Source: Mollicutes bacterium (GTDB taxonomy: Bacteria; Bacillota_I; Bacilli_A; Izemoplasmatales; Izemoplasmataceae). From it: a stretch of DNA of 50,197 bases. The number at the start of each line of letters is the position of its first letter. Within the stretch, counting starts at the first letter, position 1. Position numbers and translations under genes: made by a program. The notes under the pieces were generated by a model, which worked only from the letters and a program-made list of their open reading frames with translations, was not told the origin of the DNA and ran no database searches. Shown here piece after piece: positions 24,095-32,315 of this stretch. The stretch is taken from the NCBI GenBank assembly GCA_003553945.1, contig PWEL01000033.1, positions 1 through 50,197 of the forward strand. Reading direction: 5' to 3'.

Positions 24095-25117
24095 TTAATA
24101 GATGATCGCGCCGGCGAGCAGGCCTATCAGGCCGGCAAAGATGACGACAAGCGCGATATAACTGAGTGAACGCTTGATGCCGATGACACGCGTGATGACA
24201 ATCATGTTCGGCAGGCTGAGCGAGGGACCTGCAAGAAGCAGCGCGGTCGCGGGCCCCAGGTGCATGCCGAGTCCCCTGAAGCTTTCGACAATGGGGATCT
24301 CGGTCAGAGTGGCGAAATACATGACGGCGCCGAAGAGGGAGGCGATGACGTTCGCCGGGTAGGTGTTGCTTCCGACGAGGCCGGCCATGAATTCATCACT
24401 CACAGCGAACGTAATGATTCCGGCGATGAATATACCGATTAGAAACAGCGGCACTATTCGTTTCGCAAGGTCGAATGTGGCGCGCCCCCATTCGAGAATA
24501 TCCTCACGCGCATAGAACAATGCAAGCTGGATGATGAGGAGGATGAAAAGCGCGCCTGTGAGGATCAGAACATCAGGAAAGCTCAGGAGCATGCCGATAA
24601 GTGTTGCGAACAGTAGCAGCTTCTGCCAGGGTTTCAGCGCCGATGTCTCCTGATCCTCGAACATGCGCTGATCCCCCTCGGACGTCTCGCTCATATGAAA
24701 AAGGGCGAACATCGTCAGTCCGATGATGACAGCCAGCAGAATTGCCCCGATGACACGCACAAGCATCACTTCAATGCCGAACGCGTCGAACGTCATGGTC
24801 ACAGCCAGGACATTGATCGCCGGCCCTGAAAACAAAAATGCGATGGCCGGTCCGAGGCCGGCGCCTTTCCTGCGGATGCTCGCGAACATGGGAAGCACGG
24901 AGCACGAGCACACGGCCAGGACGATGCCGGAGACGGAGGCGACGAGATAAGCGAGTCTCTTGTCGGTCCTGGGACCGAAATACTTGAGCACGGCCCCCTG
25001 GGACATGAATACAGCGATGGCGCCGGAGAGCGCGAACGCTATGAGCAATGAGAAGAAGCGGCGGATCGTGATGTAGTCGATGAGATACTTTAGACCTTCC
25101 TGAAGTGCGTCCAGCAT
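24095..25117 (-). CDS. Permease, ArsP/DUF318 family
   Basis: 340 residues, eight to ten membrane helices in two repeats. The repeats hold the family's paired motifs: VCSCSVLPMFASIRRKGAGLGPAIAFLFSGPAIN in the first (about 68-101; CSC with the S/P-rich loop) and TEIPIVESFRGLGMHLGPA-type loop with LLAGPSLSLPN in the second (about 265-305). ArsP members export trivalent organoarsenicals; others are uncharacterised. The two cysteines in CSC fit thiophilic metalloid binding. It lies 12 bases after an ArsR gene and ahead of a small CxxC protein, which supports metalloid export. Confidence 0.88.
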   Translation of the reverse strand: MLDALQEGLKYLIDYITIRRFFSLLIAFALSGAIAVFMSQGAVLKYFGPRTDKRLAYLVASVSGIVLAVCSCSVLPMFASIRRKGAGLGPAIAFLFSGPAINVLAVTMTFDAFGIEVMLVRVIGAILLAVIIGLTMFALFHMSETSEGDQRMFEDQETSALKPWQKLLLFATLIGMLLSFPDVLILTGALFILLIIQLALFYAREDILEWGRATFDLAKRIVPLFLIGIFIAGIITFAVSDEFMAGLVGSNTYPANVIASLFGAVMYFATLTEIPIVESFRGLGMHLGPATALLLAGPSLSLPNMIVITRVIGIKRSLSYIALVVIFAGLIGLLAGAIIY

Positions 25118-25129
25118 ACTGACCCCTCT

Positions 25130-25480
25130 CTAGGTGTATTGGTTTCTATAACGCATGCGCAGGGTCTCGCCGTCTGTAATGCGCTCGGCGTCGCGCTTTA
25201 ATGGTTCATAGGCGGTGTAGTTCTTCAGGATGTCGTCAAGCAGCGCCCTCTGGATGGCGTCGGTGATGGCGAGCGTATAGTAGGTGTAGCGTTCTTCTTT
25301 CCTTGTCGTCAGAAGCCCCATGGATTTGAGCGTAGCGAGATGCTTGGAAATCTTCGGCTGTGAAAGACCCGTCACCGCAACGAGTTCACAGACACAGAAA
25401 TCCTTCTGTGCGAGCAGGACGAGAAGCCGCAGACGTATTGCATCGGAACAGGCTTTGAAAAAATCGAGCAGTCGTTCCAT
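25130..25480 (-). CDS. ArsR/SmtB-family repressor
   Basis: 116 residues with a winged helix (about 10-80): DFCVCELVAVTGLSQPKISKHLATL, where CVC just before the recognition helix is the classic ArsR metalloid-binding CxC. Derepression by As(III)/Sb(III) or organoarsenicals would be expected. GGTGGTGATCGC precedes ATG 25480. It leads the arsR-permease-redox protein operon and probably binds the palindrome at 25495-25518, which overlaps the promoter. Confidence 0.93.
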   Translation of the reverse strand: MERLLDFFKACSDAIRLRLLVLLAQKDFCVCELVAVTGLSQPKISKHLATLKSMGLLTTRKEERYTYYTLAITDAIQRALLDDILKNYTAYEPLKRDAERITDGETLRMRYRNQYT

Positions 25481-25494
25481 GCGATCACCACCGT

Positions 25495-25518
25495 ATACTT
25501 ATATGCGTATGCAAGTAT
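25495..25518. promoter_or_regulatory. ArsR operator and promoter region
   Basis: A 24-bp dyad with outer arms ATACTT and AAGTAT, nearly symmetric also inside, lies 15 bases ahead of the arsR start. A minus-strand -10 TATACT lies in its right arm, with TTAAAA 17 bases before it. Confidence 0.7.
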
Positions 25519-25558
25519 ATGATACTATACATGCGCTTTTAAAGCAAGGAATTCTGCC

Positions 25559-26185
25559 CTAGATTTCTTTATGGTACATGTAGAGCTTAAAGCGCATCGC
25601 TTGAACACCCGGAAAAGTGAAGGTTTTTTCATCGATGCGTTCATAGCCATTATGATCATAGTAGCCATAACTCGAATCAGAATCAGTGAAGAGGAAATAG
25701 GATTCTACCCCCTTTTCCCGGGCGGTGTCTTCAAAGCGTTCGATGAGGCGCTTCCCGATGCCCTCCCCCCGGAACCTATCATCGACTATGAAAAGTTCCA
25801 GTGCCGATTCAAGGGACACGTCATTCTCCCGCTTCATCTGCTTGAAACCGCGTTCCACCTGCTTGAAGGCGCCGAGAAGCTTCCTGCCTTCCTTCACAAG
25901 ACTCAGATTGAGAAGGTGCCAGGCGATGATGAGCTTCCATTTCAAAGCATGAAACGGACGCTTTCTGCCGGGAATCGATGCGAACAGTACGCCGATAACT
26001 TCGCCGTTCTTCTCGGCGGATAAAGAGTAGTTCCCATAGAGGAGCGCCTCATTCGTCTCTATCGCATACATGTGCTTTTTGATGCGGGCATGGGACGTAT
26101 ACTTTTCAAGTGGCCAGGCCTTCCTGCTCATGCGTCGAAGGGCTTTTATATCCTTGCGTGAATAGTTCCTGATATGGATGGACAT
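25559..26185 (-). CDS. GNAT-family N-acetyltransferase
   Basis: 208 residues. The acetyl-CoA pyrophosphate-binding loop is RFRGEGIGKRLIERF (about 136-150), and the C-terminal strands with SYGYYDHNGYERI are the typical motif B end. The region between about 60 and 115 is a basic, helical insertion. The acceptor is unknown. ATG 26185 follows AGGAGTTGATACGA; the TTG at 26194 falls inside that site. Single gene. Confidence 0.88.
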   Translation of the reverse strand: MSIHIRNYSRKDIKALRRMSRKAWPLEKYTSHARIKKHMYAIETNEALLYGNYSLSAEKNGEVIGVLFASIPGRKRPFHALKWKLIIAWHLLNLSLVKEGRKLLGAFKQVERGFKQMKRENDVSLESALELFIVDDRFRGEGIGKRLIERFEDTAREKGVESYFLFTDSDSSYGYYDHNGYERIDEKTFTFPGVQAMRFKLYMYHKEI

Positions 26186-26246
26186 TCGTATCAACTCCTA
26201 TGACCATTATAGCAGAAATTACAAAAAAAGAGGCCTTTTAAAATCC

Positions 26247-26522
26247 TCATTCCACCTTGAAGGATATGTTCTTCTTCTCTTTCTCCAACGTCCTCCATAC
26301 CTCGATGATCTGTTCGCCATAGGCCCCGAGGTTGTCGATGAGGGCGTCCCTGTTCTCAAGAACGACTGTGAGAGGCTCCTGCAGCGAGCTGAGCGCATCC
26401 TCAAGAGCATCCAGATTATGGCCGTAGTAATCAGGGAGGCCGAGCTTCGACTGCATATGGATATGCGCAGCGACCTTCCCTTTCATCCTCTTACCGTCGA
26501 GATGCACTGTGCGTTCACTCAT
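26247..26522 (-). CDS. Barstar-family ribonuclease inhibitor
   Basis: 91 residues matching barstar: GLPDYYGHNLDALEDAL (about 34-50) keeps the tyrosine and the two aspartates (NLDAL..D) that plug the barnase active site; the family tryptophan between them is Glu here. It neutralises the barnase homologue inside the cell. Its ATG overlaps the barnase stop by 8 bases (ATGAGTGA), so the inhibitor is made with the toxin from one mRNA. The frame extending to 26570 is only readthrough inside the barnase gene. Confidence 0.93.
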   Translation of the reverse strand: MSERTVHLDGKRMKGKVAAHIHMQSKLGLPDYYGHNLDALEDALSSLQEPLTVVLENRDALIDNLGAYGEQIIEVWRTLEKEKKNISFKVE

Positions 26523-26976
26523 CGTCTTCCTCCTTGGGGTAGACCTGGACAAACGTATCGTAGTGGTCATCGGTGTAGAAAATCAGGCCGTCGTTCGAAT
26601 ATACAAGGCGCTCGGGGCCGCGGTACCCTCCGTCATAGTTGACATCGGCTGTGTAATAGACTCTACCCGTTTCATCAGGCAGGATCCCCTCGCGGTTCAT
26701 GAACGGGTCGCCGCCGATGCTCTTCTCATCAGTGACCTCCCATAGATTGCCTTCTTCCGGGACCCAGCCTTTTTCCTCCGCTTCATCCTTGGTGATGTAG
26801 TTCTCCGGAAGCTCACCGTAGAGATGAATATATCTTGCGACTTTCCCGGGCGATGTGTAGGGTTCGCCTTGTGTGACTTCGACATCTTCACGGGGCGGCA
26901 TGTCCGGAGCGGGGTCGACCTCGCAGCCCATAGGAAGGAATGATAAGAACACTACCAGGACTATCCATAATTTCAT
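26515..26976 (-). CDS. Barnase-family secreted ribonuclease with altered catalytic residue
   Basis: 153 residues: signal peptide (MKLWIVLVVFLSFLPMG, then Cys, an imperfect lipobox), an acidic spacer, then the barnase fold from about residue 45. Compared with B. amyloliquefaciens barnase, the counterparts of Lys27 (ITKDEA), Arg59 (MNREG), Arg83, Arg87 and His102 (TDDHYDTF) are kept, but the general base Glu73 is Thr (VYYTADVNY). The nuclease may be weak or use another base. ATG 26976 follows GGAGGAGG; coupled to barstar. Likely a secreted or surface anti-competitor RNase. Confidence 0.93.
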   Translation of the reverse strand: MKLWIVLVVFLSFLPMGCEVDPAPDMPPREDVEVTQGEPYTSPGKVARYIHLYGELPENYITKDEAEEKGWVPEEGNLWEVTDEKSIGGDPFMNREGILPDETGRVYYTADVNYDGGYRGPERLVYSNDGLIFYTDDHYDTFVQVYPKEEDDE

Positions 26977-27044
26977 ATGGCTTCCTCCTCCGACTGCCAT
27001 TGTAACATATCAAGCATCCATCGGACATCAGCGGACGGCCCGCG

Positions 27045-27713
27045 TCAGGACATGATGACCCCGTTCAGCATGTGCGCTTCCTCGCTCGCAAGATACACGA
27101 TCAGGCGCGCCGCCGCATCGAAATCCACACGGGGCTTCCCGTCCTTGTCTGTCGTCGTGTAGGCCCCGGGCGCGACAGCGTTACAGCGGATGCCGTGCGC
27201 CTGATACTGATGCGCGACATGCCGGGTGATACCGTTCAGTGCATGCTTGCTCGCCGTATAGGCGATGCCGCCGGTGTCGCCGCGCTCGCCGGCCGGGGAG
27301 GAGACATTCACAATGGCCCCGCCACCGTGTTCAAAGAAGATCGGGAGCGCCTTGCGGATGGTCCTCAGAGGGCCATGGGCATTGATGGCCATCACGGTCT
27401 CGAATTCATCGTCGACTACGGTCTCAGCCGACTGCCGCTTGTCGAGGACGCCGGCGTTGTTGATGAGGATGTCCACTTTACTGAAGGCGCGCACAGCTTC
27501 AAGGAACACACGGTCGACTTCATATTGCAACGACACATCGCAAGGGACCGAGAGTGCGTTGCGCCCTATTGAAGATGCGAGGCTTTCAGCCCGCGTCTCA
27601 TCCGCATCCGCGATGACAATGTTCGCACCGTTTTCGGCAAGCAGTTCGATAATCCGCTTCCCGAGTTCGTTCGCGCCGCCGATGATGACAGCGGTCTTAT
27701 TTTCAAAACTCAC
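27045..27713 (-). CDS. Short-chain dehydrogenase/reductase
   Basis: 222 residues. The NAD(P) loop is IGGANELGK (about 11-19), the acidic end of strand 2 is IVIADADE, NNAG is at about 85-88, and the catalytic Ser-Tyr-Lys lie in VSSPAG and YTASK (about 137-156). The protein stops soon after LASEEAHMLNGVIM and lacks the usual final GG-containing strand, so it is about 25 residues shorter than classical members. Start GTG 27713, with AAAGGAGG ahead. The substrate is unknown. Confidence 0.88.
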   Translation of the reverse strand: MSFENKTAVIIGGANELGKRIIELLAENGANIVIADADETRAESLASSIGRNALSVPCDVSLQYEVDRVFLEAVRAFSKVDILINNAGVLDKRQSAETVVDDEFETVMAINAHGPLRTIRKALPIFFEHGGGAIVNVSSPAGERGDTGGIAYTASKHALNGITRHVAHQYQAHGIRCNAVAPGAYTTTDKDGKPRVDFDAAARLIVYLASEEAHMLNGVIMS

Positions 27714-27756
27714 TGCAACGCCTCCTTTGACAGTCCTGCATCAACAGTGCTATAAA

Positions 27757-27790
27757 TAAAAAAACCATAATTTCCAAAGAGAAACTATGG
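27757..27790 (-). terminator. tRNA-Leu(CAG) terminator
   Basis: CCATAGTTTC and GAAATTATGG pair (one G-U) over six bases, followed by TTTTTTTATT on the minus strand. Confidence 0.88.
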
Positions 27791-27798
27791 TGCAATGA

Positions 27799-27884
27799 TG
27801 GTGCGAGCGGGGGGACTCGAACCCCCATGGGACAAACCCACATGACCCTGAACCATGCGCGTCTACCAATTCCGCCACGCTCGC
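27799..27884 (-). tRNA. tRNA-Leu (anticodon CAG)
   Basis: Acceptor GCGAGCG/CGCTCGC, encoded CCA, D-arm AATTGGTAGACGC, anticodon stem CATGG/TCATG with loop TTCAGGG (anticodon CAG), a long class II variable arm and T-loop TTCGAGT. One-gene unit with its own promoter and terminator. Confidence 0.96.
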
Positions 27885-27899
27885 GTCGGTTGCATGACT

Positions 27900-27928
27900 A
27901 TCATAGCATCAAAAACGCCATAAGGCAA
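27900..27928 (-). promoter_or_regulatory. tRNA-Leu(CAG) promoter
   Basis: TTGCCT (27923-27928), 17 bases, TATGAT (27900-27905), about 15 bases ahead of the tRNA 5' end. Confidence 0.75.
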
Positions 27929-27968
27929 TCCCCTTCCTTGTCTTTCAGCATGGTTTCTGCCCTGAGCG

Positions 27969-29003
27969 TCAGTCGTAATAGTCTTCTATCACTTCATTGA
28001 GGAGTGTGGGCCGGTCGGTGAGGATGCCGTCGGCGCCGAGCTCGACGAGCTCGCGCATGTCATCCTCGTCATTGATCGTCCAGTAATGCACCGCGATATT
28101 ATGCCTTTGCGCAGCGTTGACGAACGCATCGGTGGCGAGGTCGAAGCCGCCTTCCTCCATCGGGACCTGGAAGGATGTGACCTCGTCGCGATAGAAGAAC
28201 GTAAGGCGCGGCAGGTGCAATGCGTAGAACTTCTCGATACTGTCGTGCTGGGGTGAGAACATCAAGTCGGGGTATTCAGTGTCCCTGAGTTCAGTGAAGG
28301 CATCCGTCATGTCCCTGTGGAACGAGGCCAGGTTGATGCGCTCGAATGTGTCGTACTCATCATCAAGGTCCTCCATGAGCTCGATGATCGCATCGAGAAG
28401 CTCGAGGCCTTGCTCGCCGCCCTGCTTGAGTTCGACGATGAGGTAGTTCTCAGGAAAATGCGTGATCAACTCTTTAAGGGTGGTCGCGCGGAAGATTTCC
28501 TCGTGTCTTGGCTCGACACCATCGGGGTAATCGACATCGAGCGGCGTGACGTGCCTGCCGTCATAAGTTTCATATTCATGGAATTCACCGGTGGTGTTGA
28601 ACCCTTCGTCATCGATCGGGTTCTCATAGCCGAAACCGACTTCATCCTCCATCAAGTCTTCATAGCGGGTCTCTTCGACCGGCGCTTCCGTGATATTCGT
28701 CTTGCGGTCGAAGGTCAGATCATGCGTAAGCACAACGACACCGTCCTCTGTCAAGGCCACATCGGTCTCGAAGATAGCGTCGGGGTCGATGCTGTAGGTG
28801 TTGTAGTAGGCCTCGAGGGTGTTGTCGGGGAATTCCATGTTGCCGCCGGCATGGGCGATGATGTGCGGCGGCCCATCTTCCTCTCTTCTGAAGGGGTTGT
28901 CTTCTGTCGCCACAGGACGCGGCGCAAAAGCGAACACGACCCAGACAAAGAGAATGACTATAAGGACCAGCAGAATCTTTTTCCAGATACCACCAAGCTT
29001 CAT
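27969..29003 (-). CDS. Membrane-anchored glycerophosphodiester phosphodiesterase
   Basis: 344 residues with one N-terminal membrane helix (about 9-27), then a GDPD TIM barrel facing outside. Catalytic features: IIAHAGGNMEFPDNTLEAY (about 48-66; the usual HRG is HAG, so the Arg is Ala), the metal pair in FETDVALTEDG (about 77), HDLTFDR (about 94) and IVELKQG (about 190). It would release glycerol 3-phosphate from deacylated phospholipids or teichoic acid. An acidic insertion of about 60 residues separates early barrel strands. Promoter TTAACA (29060-29065), 17 bases, TATAAT (29037-29042); GAGGCAAGCAC precedes the ATG. Confidence 0.9.
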   Translation of the reverse strand: MKLGGIWKKILLVLIVILFVWVVFAFAPRPVATEDNPFRREEDGPPHIIAHAGGNMEFPDNTLEAYYNTYSIDPDAIFETDVALTEDGVVVLTHDLTFDRKTNITEAPVEETRYEDLMEDEVGFGYENPIDDEGFNTTGEFHEYETYDGRHVTPLDVDYPDGVEPRHEEIFRATTLKELITHFPENYLIVELKQGGEQGLELLDAIIELMEDLDDEYDTFERINLASFHRDMTDAFTELRDTEYPDLMFSPQHDSIEKFYALHLPRLTFFYRDEVTSFQVPMEEGGFDLATDAFVNAAQRHNIAVHYWTINDEDDMRELVELGADGILTDRPTLLNEVIEDYYD

Positions 29004-29036
29004 GTGCTTGCCTCGCTTTCAATATCATATACTCTG

Positions 29037-29065
29037 ATTATACAATACCCCACCAGCCATGTTAA
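29037..29065 (-). promoter_or_regulatory. Promoter of the GDPD gene
   Basis: TTAACA (29060-29065), 17-base spacer, TATAAT (29037-29042), about 35 bases ahead of the start codon; it lies between the end of the antiporter gene and this gene. Confidence 0.8.
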
Positions 29066-29102
29066 TCATGATGAGTGAAAATTTCAATCTTCATCACAAG
29101 CG

Positions 29103-30317
29103 CTACGCGCGGGACTCTCCCGAACGTGAGATCATGGATTTGAACACGATGGGGCCGACGATTTCGAAGAACAGGATGCTTGCAAGAATGATCGTCTGTA
29201 CGATGCGGGCCTCTTCATCAGGCAACATGGCGGTAAGAGCCACCAGCATACCGATGGTGACACCGCCCTGGGGAAGGAGGCTGAAGCCTATGTAGCGCTT
29301 GGTGGATAGGGACGCGCGCGTTATAACCGCCCCGACGTAGGCGCCGAGAAGCTTGCCTATCATACGGAACGTTATGAAGGCCAGCGCAATCAATCCGGCA
29401 TCCTGCAGAACGCCTGGGGAGAGCTCCAGTCCGACGACAGCGAAAAAGAGTATGATAAAGGGCTTCTCGAAGTTGCTTAAGGCCCTGTATTGAAGCTTGA
29501 AAGTGGCTTTTCCTATGAAATTCGTGAACACCATTCCGGCGCTCATAGGCATAAGAATCAAAGAAAGGGCGTATGCCTCGGCGATCCAGACGGAAAAGAG
29601 GATCGCTATCATCGAAAGCACCAGGTAGGCGGTGTATTGATCATCCAGACAGTACTTGCAGACGACGAATTTCGACGCCAGCCCGAGCAGTAGTCCGAAA
29701 ACACCGCCAATGCCGATGGAGAGCACGACCTCGAGGATGGGATGATAGAACGCGTTCTGCACGTTGATCTCCTCGCCGGTGAGCACCGAGACCGCGATGG
29801 TGGAGAGAAATCCGAACATGACGACAGAAATGATGTCGAGGATTCCGACAAAGGGGACGACAGTCTTCGTGAGCGGGCCCTTGGCCCTGAGTTTCTGGAT
29901 GATTACCATGATAGGGGCCGGCGCGGATGCGACGGCCAATGAAGCAAGTGCGAAGGCCAGCCATAATGTAGAGGATATGGCCCAGACCGCGAGAAAGACG
30001 ACGATGGCCACAATCAAGGCGTGAATCAAAGTCATGACAAGTATCTTGACACCATGTTGCTTGAGTTTCGGGAACCATAGCTCCGTCCCTATCTGATAAG
30101 CGATGATGGCGAGCACGAGGCTGGTGATGACATTCAATCCGGGAATCGCATCATGGTCGATCAATCCCAGGACATTCGGGCCGATCAGAAGTCCGGCGAC
30201 GATGTAGCCGGTGATTTCAGGCAGTCTGGCCTTATCGGCGATCCTCCCCATGAGGAAGCCGAACAAGAGCAGCAAGCCGAGATATAGAAACAGTTCATAG
30301 TGAAGCAAGGTGATCAT
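29103..30317 (-). CDS. CPA2-type cation:proton antiporter
   Basis: 404 residues, 12-13 membrane helices, with the KefB/NapA-like pattern: LPEITGYIVAGLLIGP (about 32-47) and the middle ALASLAVASAPAPIMVII and FVGILDIISV helices (about 123-165), in which the ion-binding aspartate of ILDIIS is kept. There is no C-terminal TrkA/RCK domain, so it is the short NapA/GerN-like form exchanging Na+ or K+ for protons. ATG 30317 has GGAG directly against it; the in-frame TTG at 30308 has better spacing (9 bases), so the true start may be nine bases inward. Confidence 0.9.
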   Translation of the reverse strand: MITLLHYELFLYLGLLLLFGFLMGRIADKARLPEITGYIVAGLLIGPNVLGLIDHDAIPGLNVITSLVLAIIAYQIGTELWFPKLKQHGVKILVMTLIHALIVAIVVFLAVWAISSTLWLAFALASLAVASAPAPIMVIIQKLRAKGPLTKTVVPFVGILDIISVVMFGFLSTIAVSVLTGEEINVQNAFYHPILEVVLSIGIGGVFGLLLGLASKFVVCKYCLDDQYTAYLVLSMIAILFSVWIAEAYALSLILMPMSAGMVFTNFIGKATFKLQYRALSNFEKPFIILFFAVVGLELSPGVLQDAGLIALAFITFRMIGKLLGAYVGAVITRASLSTKRYIGFSLLPQGGVTIGMLVALTAMLPDEEARIVQTIILASILFFEIVGPIVFKSMISRSGESRA

Positions 30318-30361
30318 CTCCAGGAGATAATTGTATTTTATACATATTGCATTTTACACAT

Positions 30362-30391
30362 AAAAAACCTTTCAAAGGCGTCTTTGAAAGG
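30362..30391 (-). terminator. Terminator of the tRNA-Val/tRNA-Leu unit
   Basis: CCTTTCAAAG and CTTTGAAAGG pair over four bases, followed by TTTTTTA on the minus strand. Confidence 0.88.
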
Positions 30392-30406
30392 CGCGTAACA
30401 CTTTGA

Positions 30407-30496
30407 TGGTGCGAATGGGGGGACTTGAACCCCCACGGCCGTTAAGTGGCCACATGGCCCTCAACCATGCGCGTCTACCAATTCCGCCACATTCGC
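30407..30496 (-). tRNA. tRNA-Leu (anticodon GAG)
   Basis: Acceptor GCGAATG/CATTCGC, encoded CCA, anticodon stem CATGG/CCATG with loop TTGAGGG (anticodon GAG), long variable arm and T-loop TTCAAGT. Second gene of a two-tRNA unit after tRNA-Val. Confidence 0.96.
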
Positions 30497-30502
30497 AGAA
30501 GA

Positions 30503-30577
30503 TGGTGGAGACTGGAGGACTTGAACCTCCGACCCCTTGCACGTCAAGCAAGTGCTCTCCCGCTGAGCTAAGTCTCC
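30503..30577 (-). tRNA. tRNA-Val (anticodon GAC)
   Basis: Acceptor GGAGACT/AGTCTCC, encoded CCA, anticodon stem CTTGC/GCAAG with loop TTGACGT (anticodon GAC), T-arm GGAGG/CCTCC around TTCAAGT. First gene of the unit. Confidence 0.96.
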
Positions 30578-30592
30578 CTTCAGTCGCAATGA

Positions 30593-30622
30593 ATTATACC
30601 ACCGCGCGGCATTGAAAGTCAA
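30593..30622 (-). promoter_or_regulatory. Promoter of the tRNA-Val/tRNA-Leu unit
   Basis: TTGACT (30617-30622), 18-base spacer, TATAAT (30593-30598). Confidence 0.82.
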
Positions 30623-30647
30623 GGCCGGGGCGGAGGAAATTTAGGGA

Positions 30648-31658
30648 CTATTCGTAATACACGGTATAAAAGGCGTCTTCCTTTTCCACCCGCGTGACAG
30701 TGTCAAAGACAATGTCCGTCTCCTGCTCGCTGACGACAGGCATCCTGATGTTCGCATTGTAATGCGGGACGGAACGGTTCAAAGCTTCAATGTAACGACG
30801 GTGGGCGTTCAGCCGGTCGTTGACATGAAGCAGTGATTCGAAGGGAAGATTGAAGAACGCTCGGTCGATGGGTTTCAGGGAAGTGTGCGCATGCATGAAG
30901 GCGTGCGAGTTCCTCCGCTCGAGCGCGGAGATGAGTGCGGTGTTGCCTCCCTCCCAGAAAGGGGCCAGCACCGTATCATCCTTGATAGTAGTCATGCGCA
31001 CGAGCCTTTTCACGACCTCCGCCGGAAGATGCGACACCTCGCGGGGCGATGGTCCGCGCGGTGTCTCATCGGCGAGATTCCACACGCCGGAGAACCATGT
31101 ATTGCGTTCCTCGTAGAAAAACGCGCTCTCGCGGCGGCGCATCTTGTCTTCTTCCGCAGGGAATCGTCGGAGGCCGCCCTTTCTGAACAGGAGGATATGG
31201 GAGCTATCGAGCGTCACATAGGCGCCGGCCGGCAGGGTGCCGGAGCCCATGAACGTATTATGGTTATGCGCGGGACGCCGCCAGATGATCGAGGGGAGGG
31301 CCGTGAAGCCATGCTTTCGCAACGTCATCGTGATACGGGCGGCGTTCGGATGCAGTTCAAACTGCTTATTCATGCTGCGGGGTGCACCTTCGGCCAGCAC
31401 AGCCACGAATCCCCCGTCCTTTACAAGCCGAGGAAGTTCTGACCAGGTCTCATCCAGGATGGCGTGCATATGAGAGAAAGTATGAAAGGCGTCTTCAGTG
31501 TGAAGCGCTTGCCGGACATGAGGAGAACGGGCGCAGAAATAAGCATCGCAGGATTTACGCATGGGCATGGGCGGTGCGGCGATGACGAGGTCGGCGCTGG
31601 CGTCAGGGAGTGTGTGAAGGCCGGTGTCGGCGGCCCTGAGCGTATGAACAGTATGCAT
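30648..31658 (-). CDS. Degenerate DNA-methyltransferase-like protein
   Basis: 336 residues with the layout of a beta-class N6-adenine/N4-cytosine DNA methyltransferase: the catalytic motif IV position comes first (DLVIAAPPMPM, about 24-34) and the SAM-binding motif I comes late (VLAPFWEGGNTAL, about 239). Both are altered: (S/D)PPY has become APPM, and DPFxGSGTT has become APFWEGGNT. The fold probably remains but catalysis is doubtful; it may bind DNA or SAM only. No restriction gene is nearby. ATG 31658 follows GGGGGGCGTTCA, 11 bases after DUF6062. Third gene of the acylphosphatase-DUF6062 run. Confidence 0.75.
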   Translation of the reverse strand: MHTVHTLRAADTGLHTLPDASADLVIAAPPMPMRKSCDAYFCARSPHVRQALHTEDAFHTFSHMHAILDETWSELPRLVKDGGFVAVLAEGAPRSMNKQFELHPNAARITMTLRKHGFTALPSIIWRRPAHNHNTFMGSGTLPAGAYVTLDSSHILLFRKGGLRRFPAEEDKMRRRESAFFYEERNTWFSGVWNLADETPRGPSPREVSHLPAEVVKRLVRMTTIKDDTVLAPFWEGGNTALISALERRNSHAFMHAHTSLKPIDRAFFNLPFESLLHVNDRLNAHRRYIEALNRSVPHYNANIRMPVVSEQETDIVFDTVTRVEKEDAFYTVYYE

Positions 31659-31669
31659 TGAACGCCCCC

Positions 31670-32299
31670 CTAGCGTCGATAATCCCCTTGATCGGTTGTC
31701 ATCCTGACCGCCTTCTTCCATGCCCGTCGCTCTTCTTCTGTCCATTTCTCATGCGCGGCTTTATAATCACGCTTGCGTCTGATCTCTCTGAGATGGGATT
31801 GCAGAGTGTCATATTTTGTCAGGGTCGTATGCTTCAAGCGCTCGCGAAGAGCGCTTTTTTTGCGCATGGATGCAAGGCAGGCCTCGAGATGATGCATGCA
31901 GAGCATGCCCTCTTCCTCGTAACGCTTAAAGAACGCCTCTTCTTTCAGGAGTCTCGGGAAATAGTGAAGATAATTCTTCTCGTTCTTGTGTTCAAGTTCA
32001 CATAGGTCGCACGTCTTAGGTGAGCGTTTCTTATCAAGGCTCTTCTTTTTCTCTTCAATCAAGCTTTCATAGAGGATCGCATGAGAGAGAGGACGACCCT
32101 TCCGAAGGACTTGATCCCCGTGATGCTTGCAAAACCCTTCCGCATCGAGGAATCTCTCCCGTGAGTCGGGATTGGTCACACACCCTGTGAGCACATGGGA
32201 TATGCGCTTATTCGTACGATGGGCGATGAGGCGGCATATGGGGCATTCATCATCACTCATCATATCCATAAGATCGTTATAGATCATGTCCTTGCTCAC
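31670..32299 (-). CDS. DUF6062 family protein with two Cys/His pairs
   Basis: 209 residues. Two similar metal-site halves are visible: CPIC (about 19-22) with FCKHH (about 57-61), and CDLC (about 97-100) with CMHH (about 133-136), probably binding zinc or iron. The rest is charged helix, with a basic tail. The family's function is unknown. The start is GTG 32299, with AGGATGTGATG ahead. It lies 16 bases after the acylphosphatase stop and 11 bases before the methyltransferase-like gene, so the three form one operon. Confidence 0.82.
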   Translation of the reverse strand: MSKDMIYNDLMDMMSDDECPICRLIAHRTNKRISHVLTGCVTNPDSRERFLDAEGFCKHHGDQVLRKGRPLSHAILYESLIEEKKKSLDKKRSPKTCDLCELEHKNEKNYLHYFPRLLKEEAFFKRYEEEGMLCMHHLEACLASMRKKSALRERLKHTTLTKYDTLQSHLREIRRKRDYKAAHEKWTEEERRAWKKAVRMTTDQGDYRR

Positions 32300-32315
32300 A
32301 ACATCACATCCTGTT

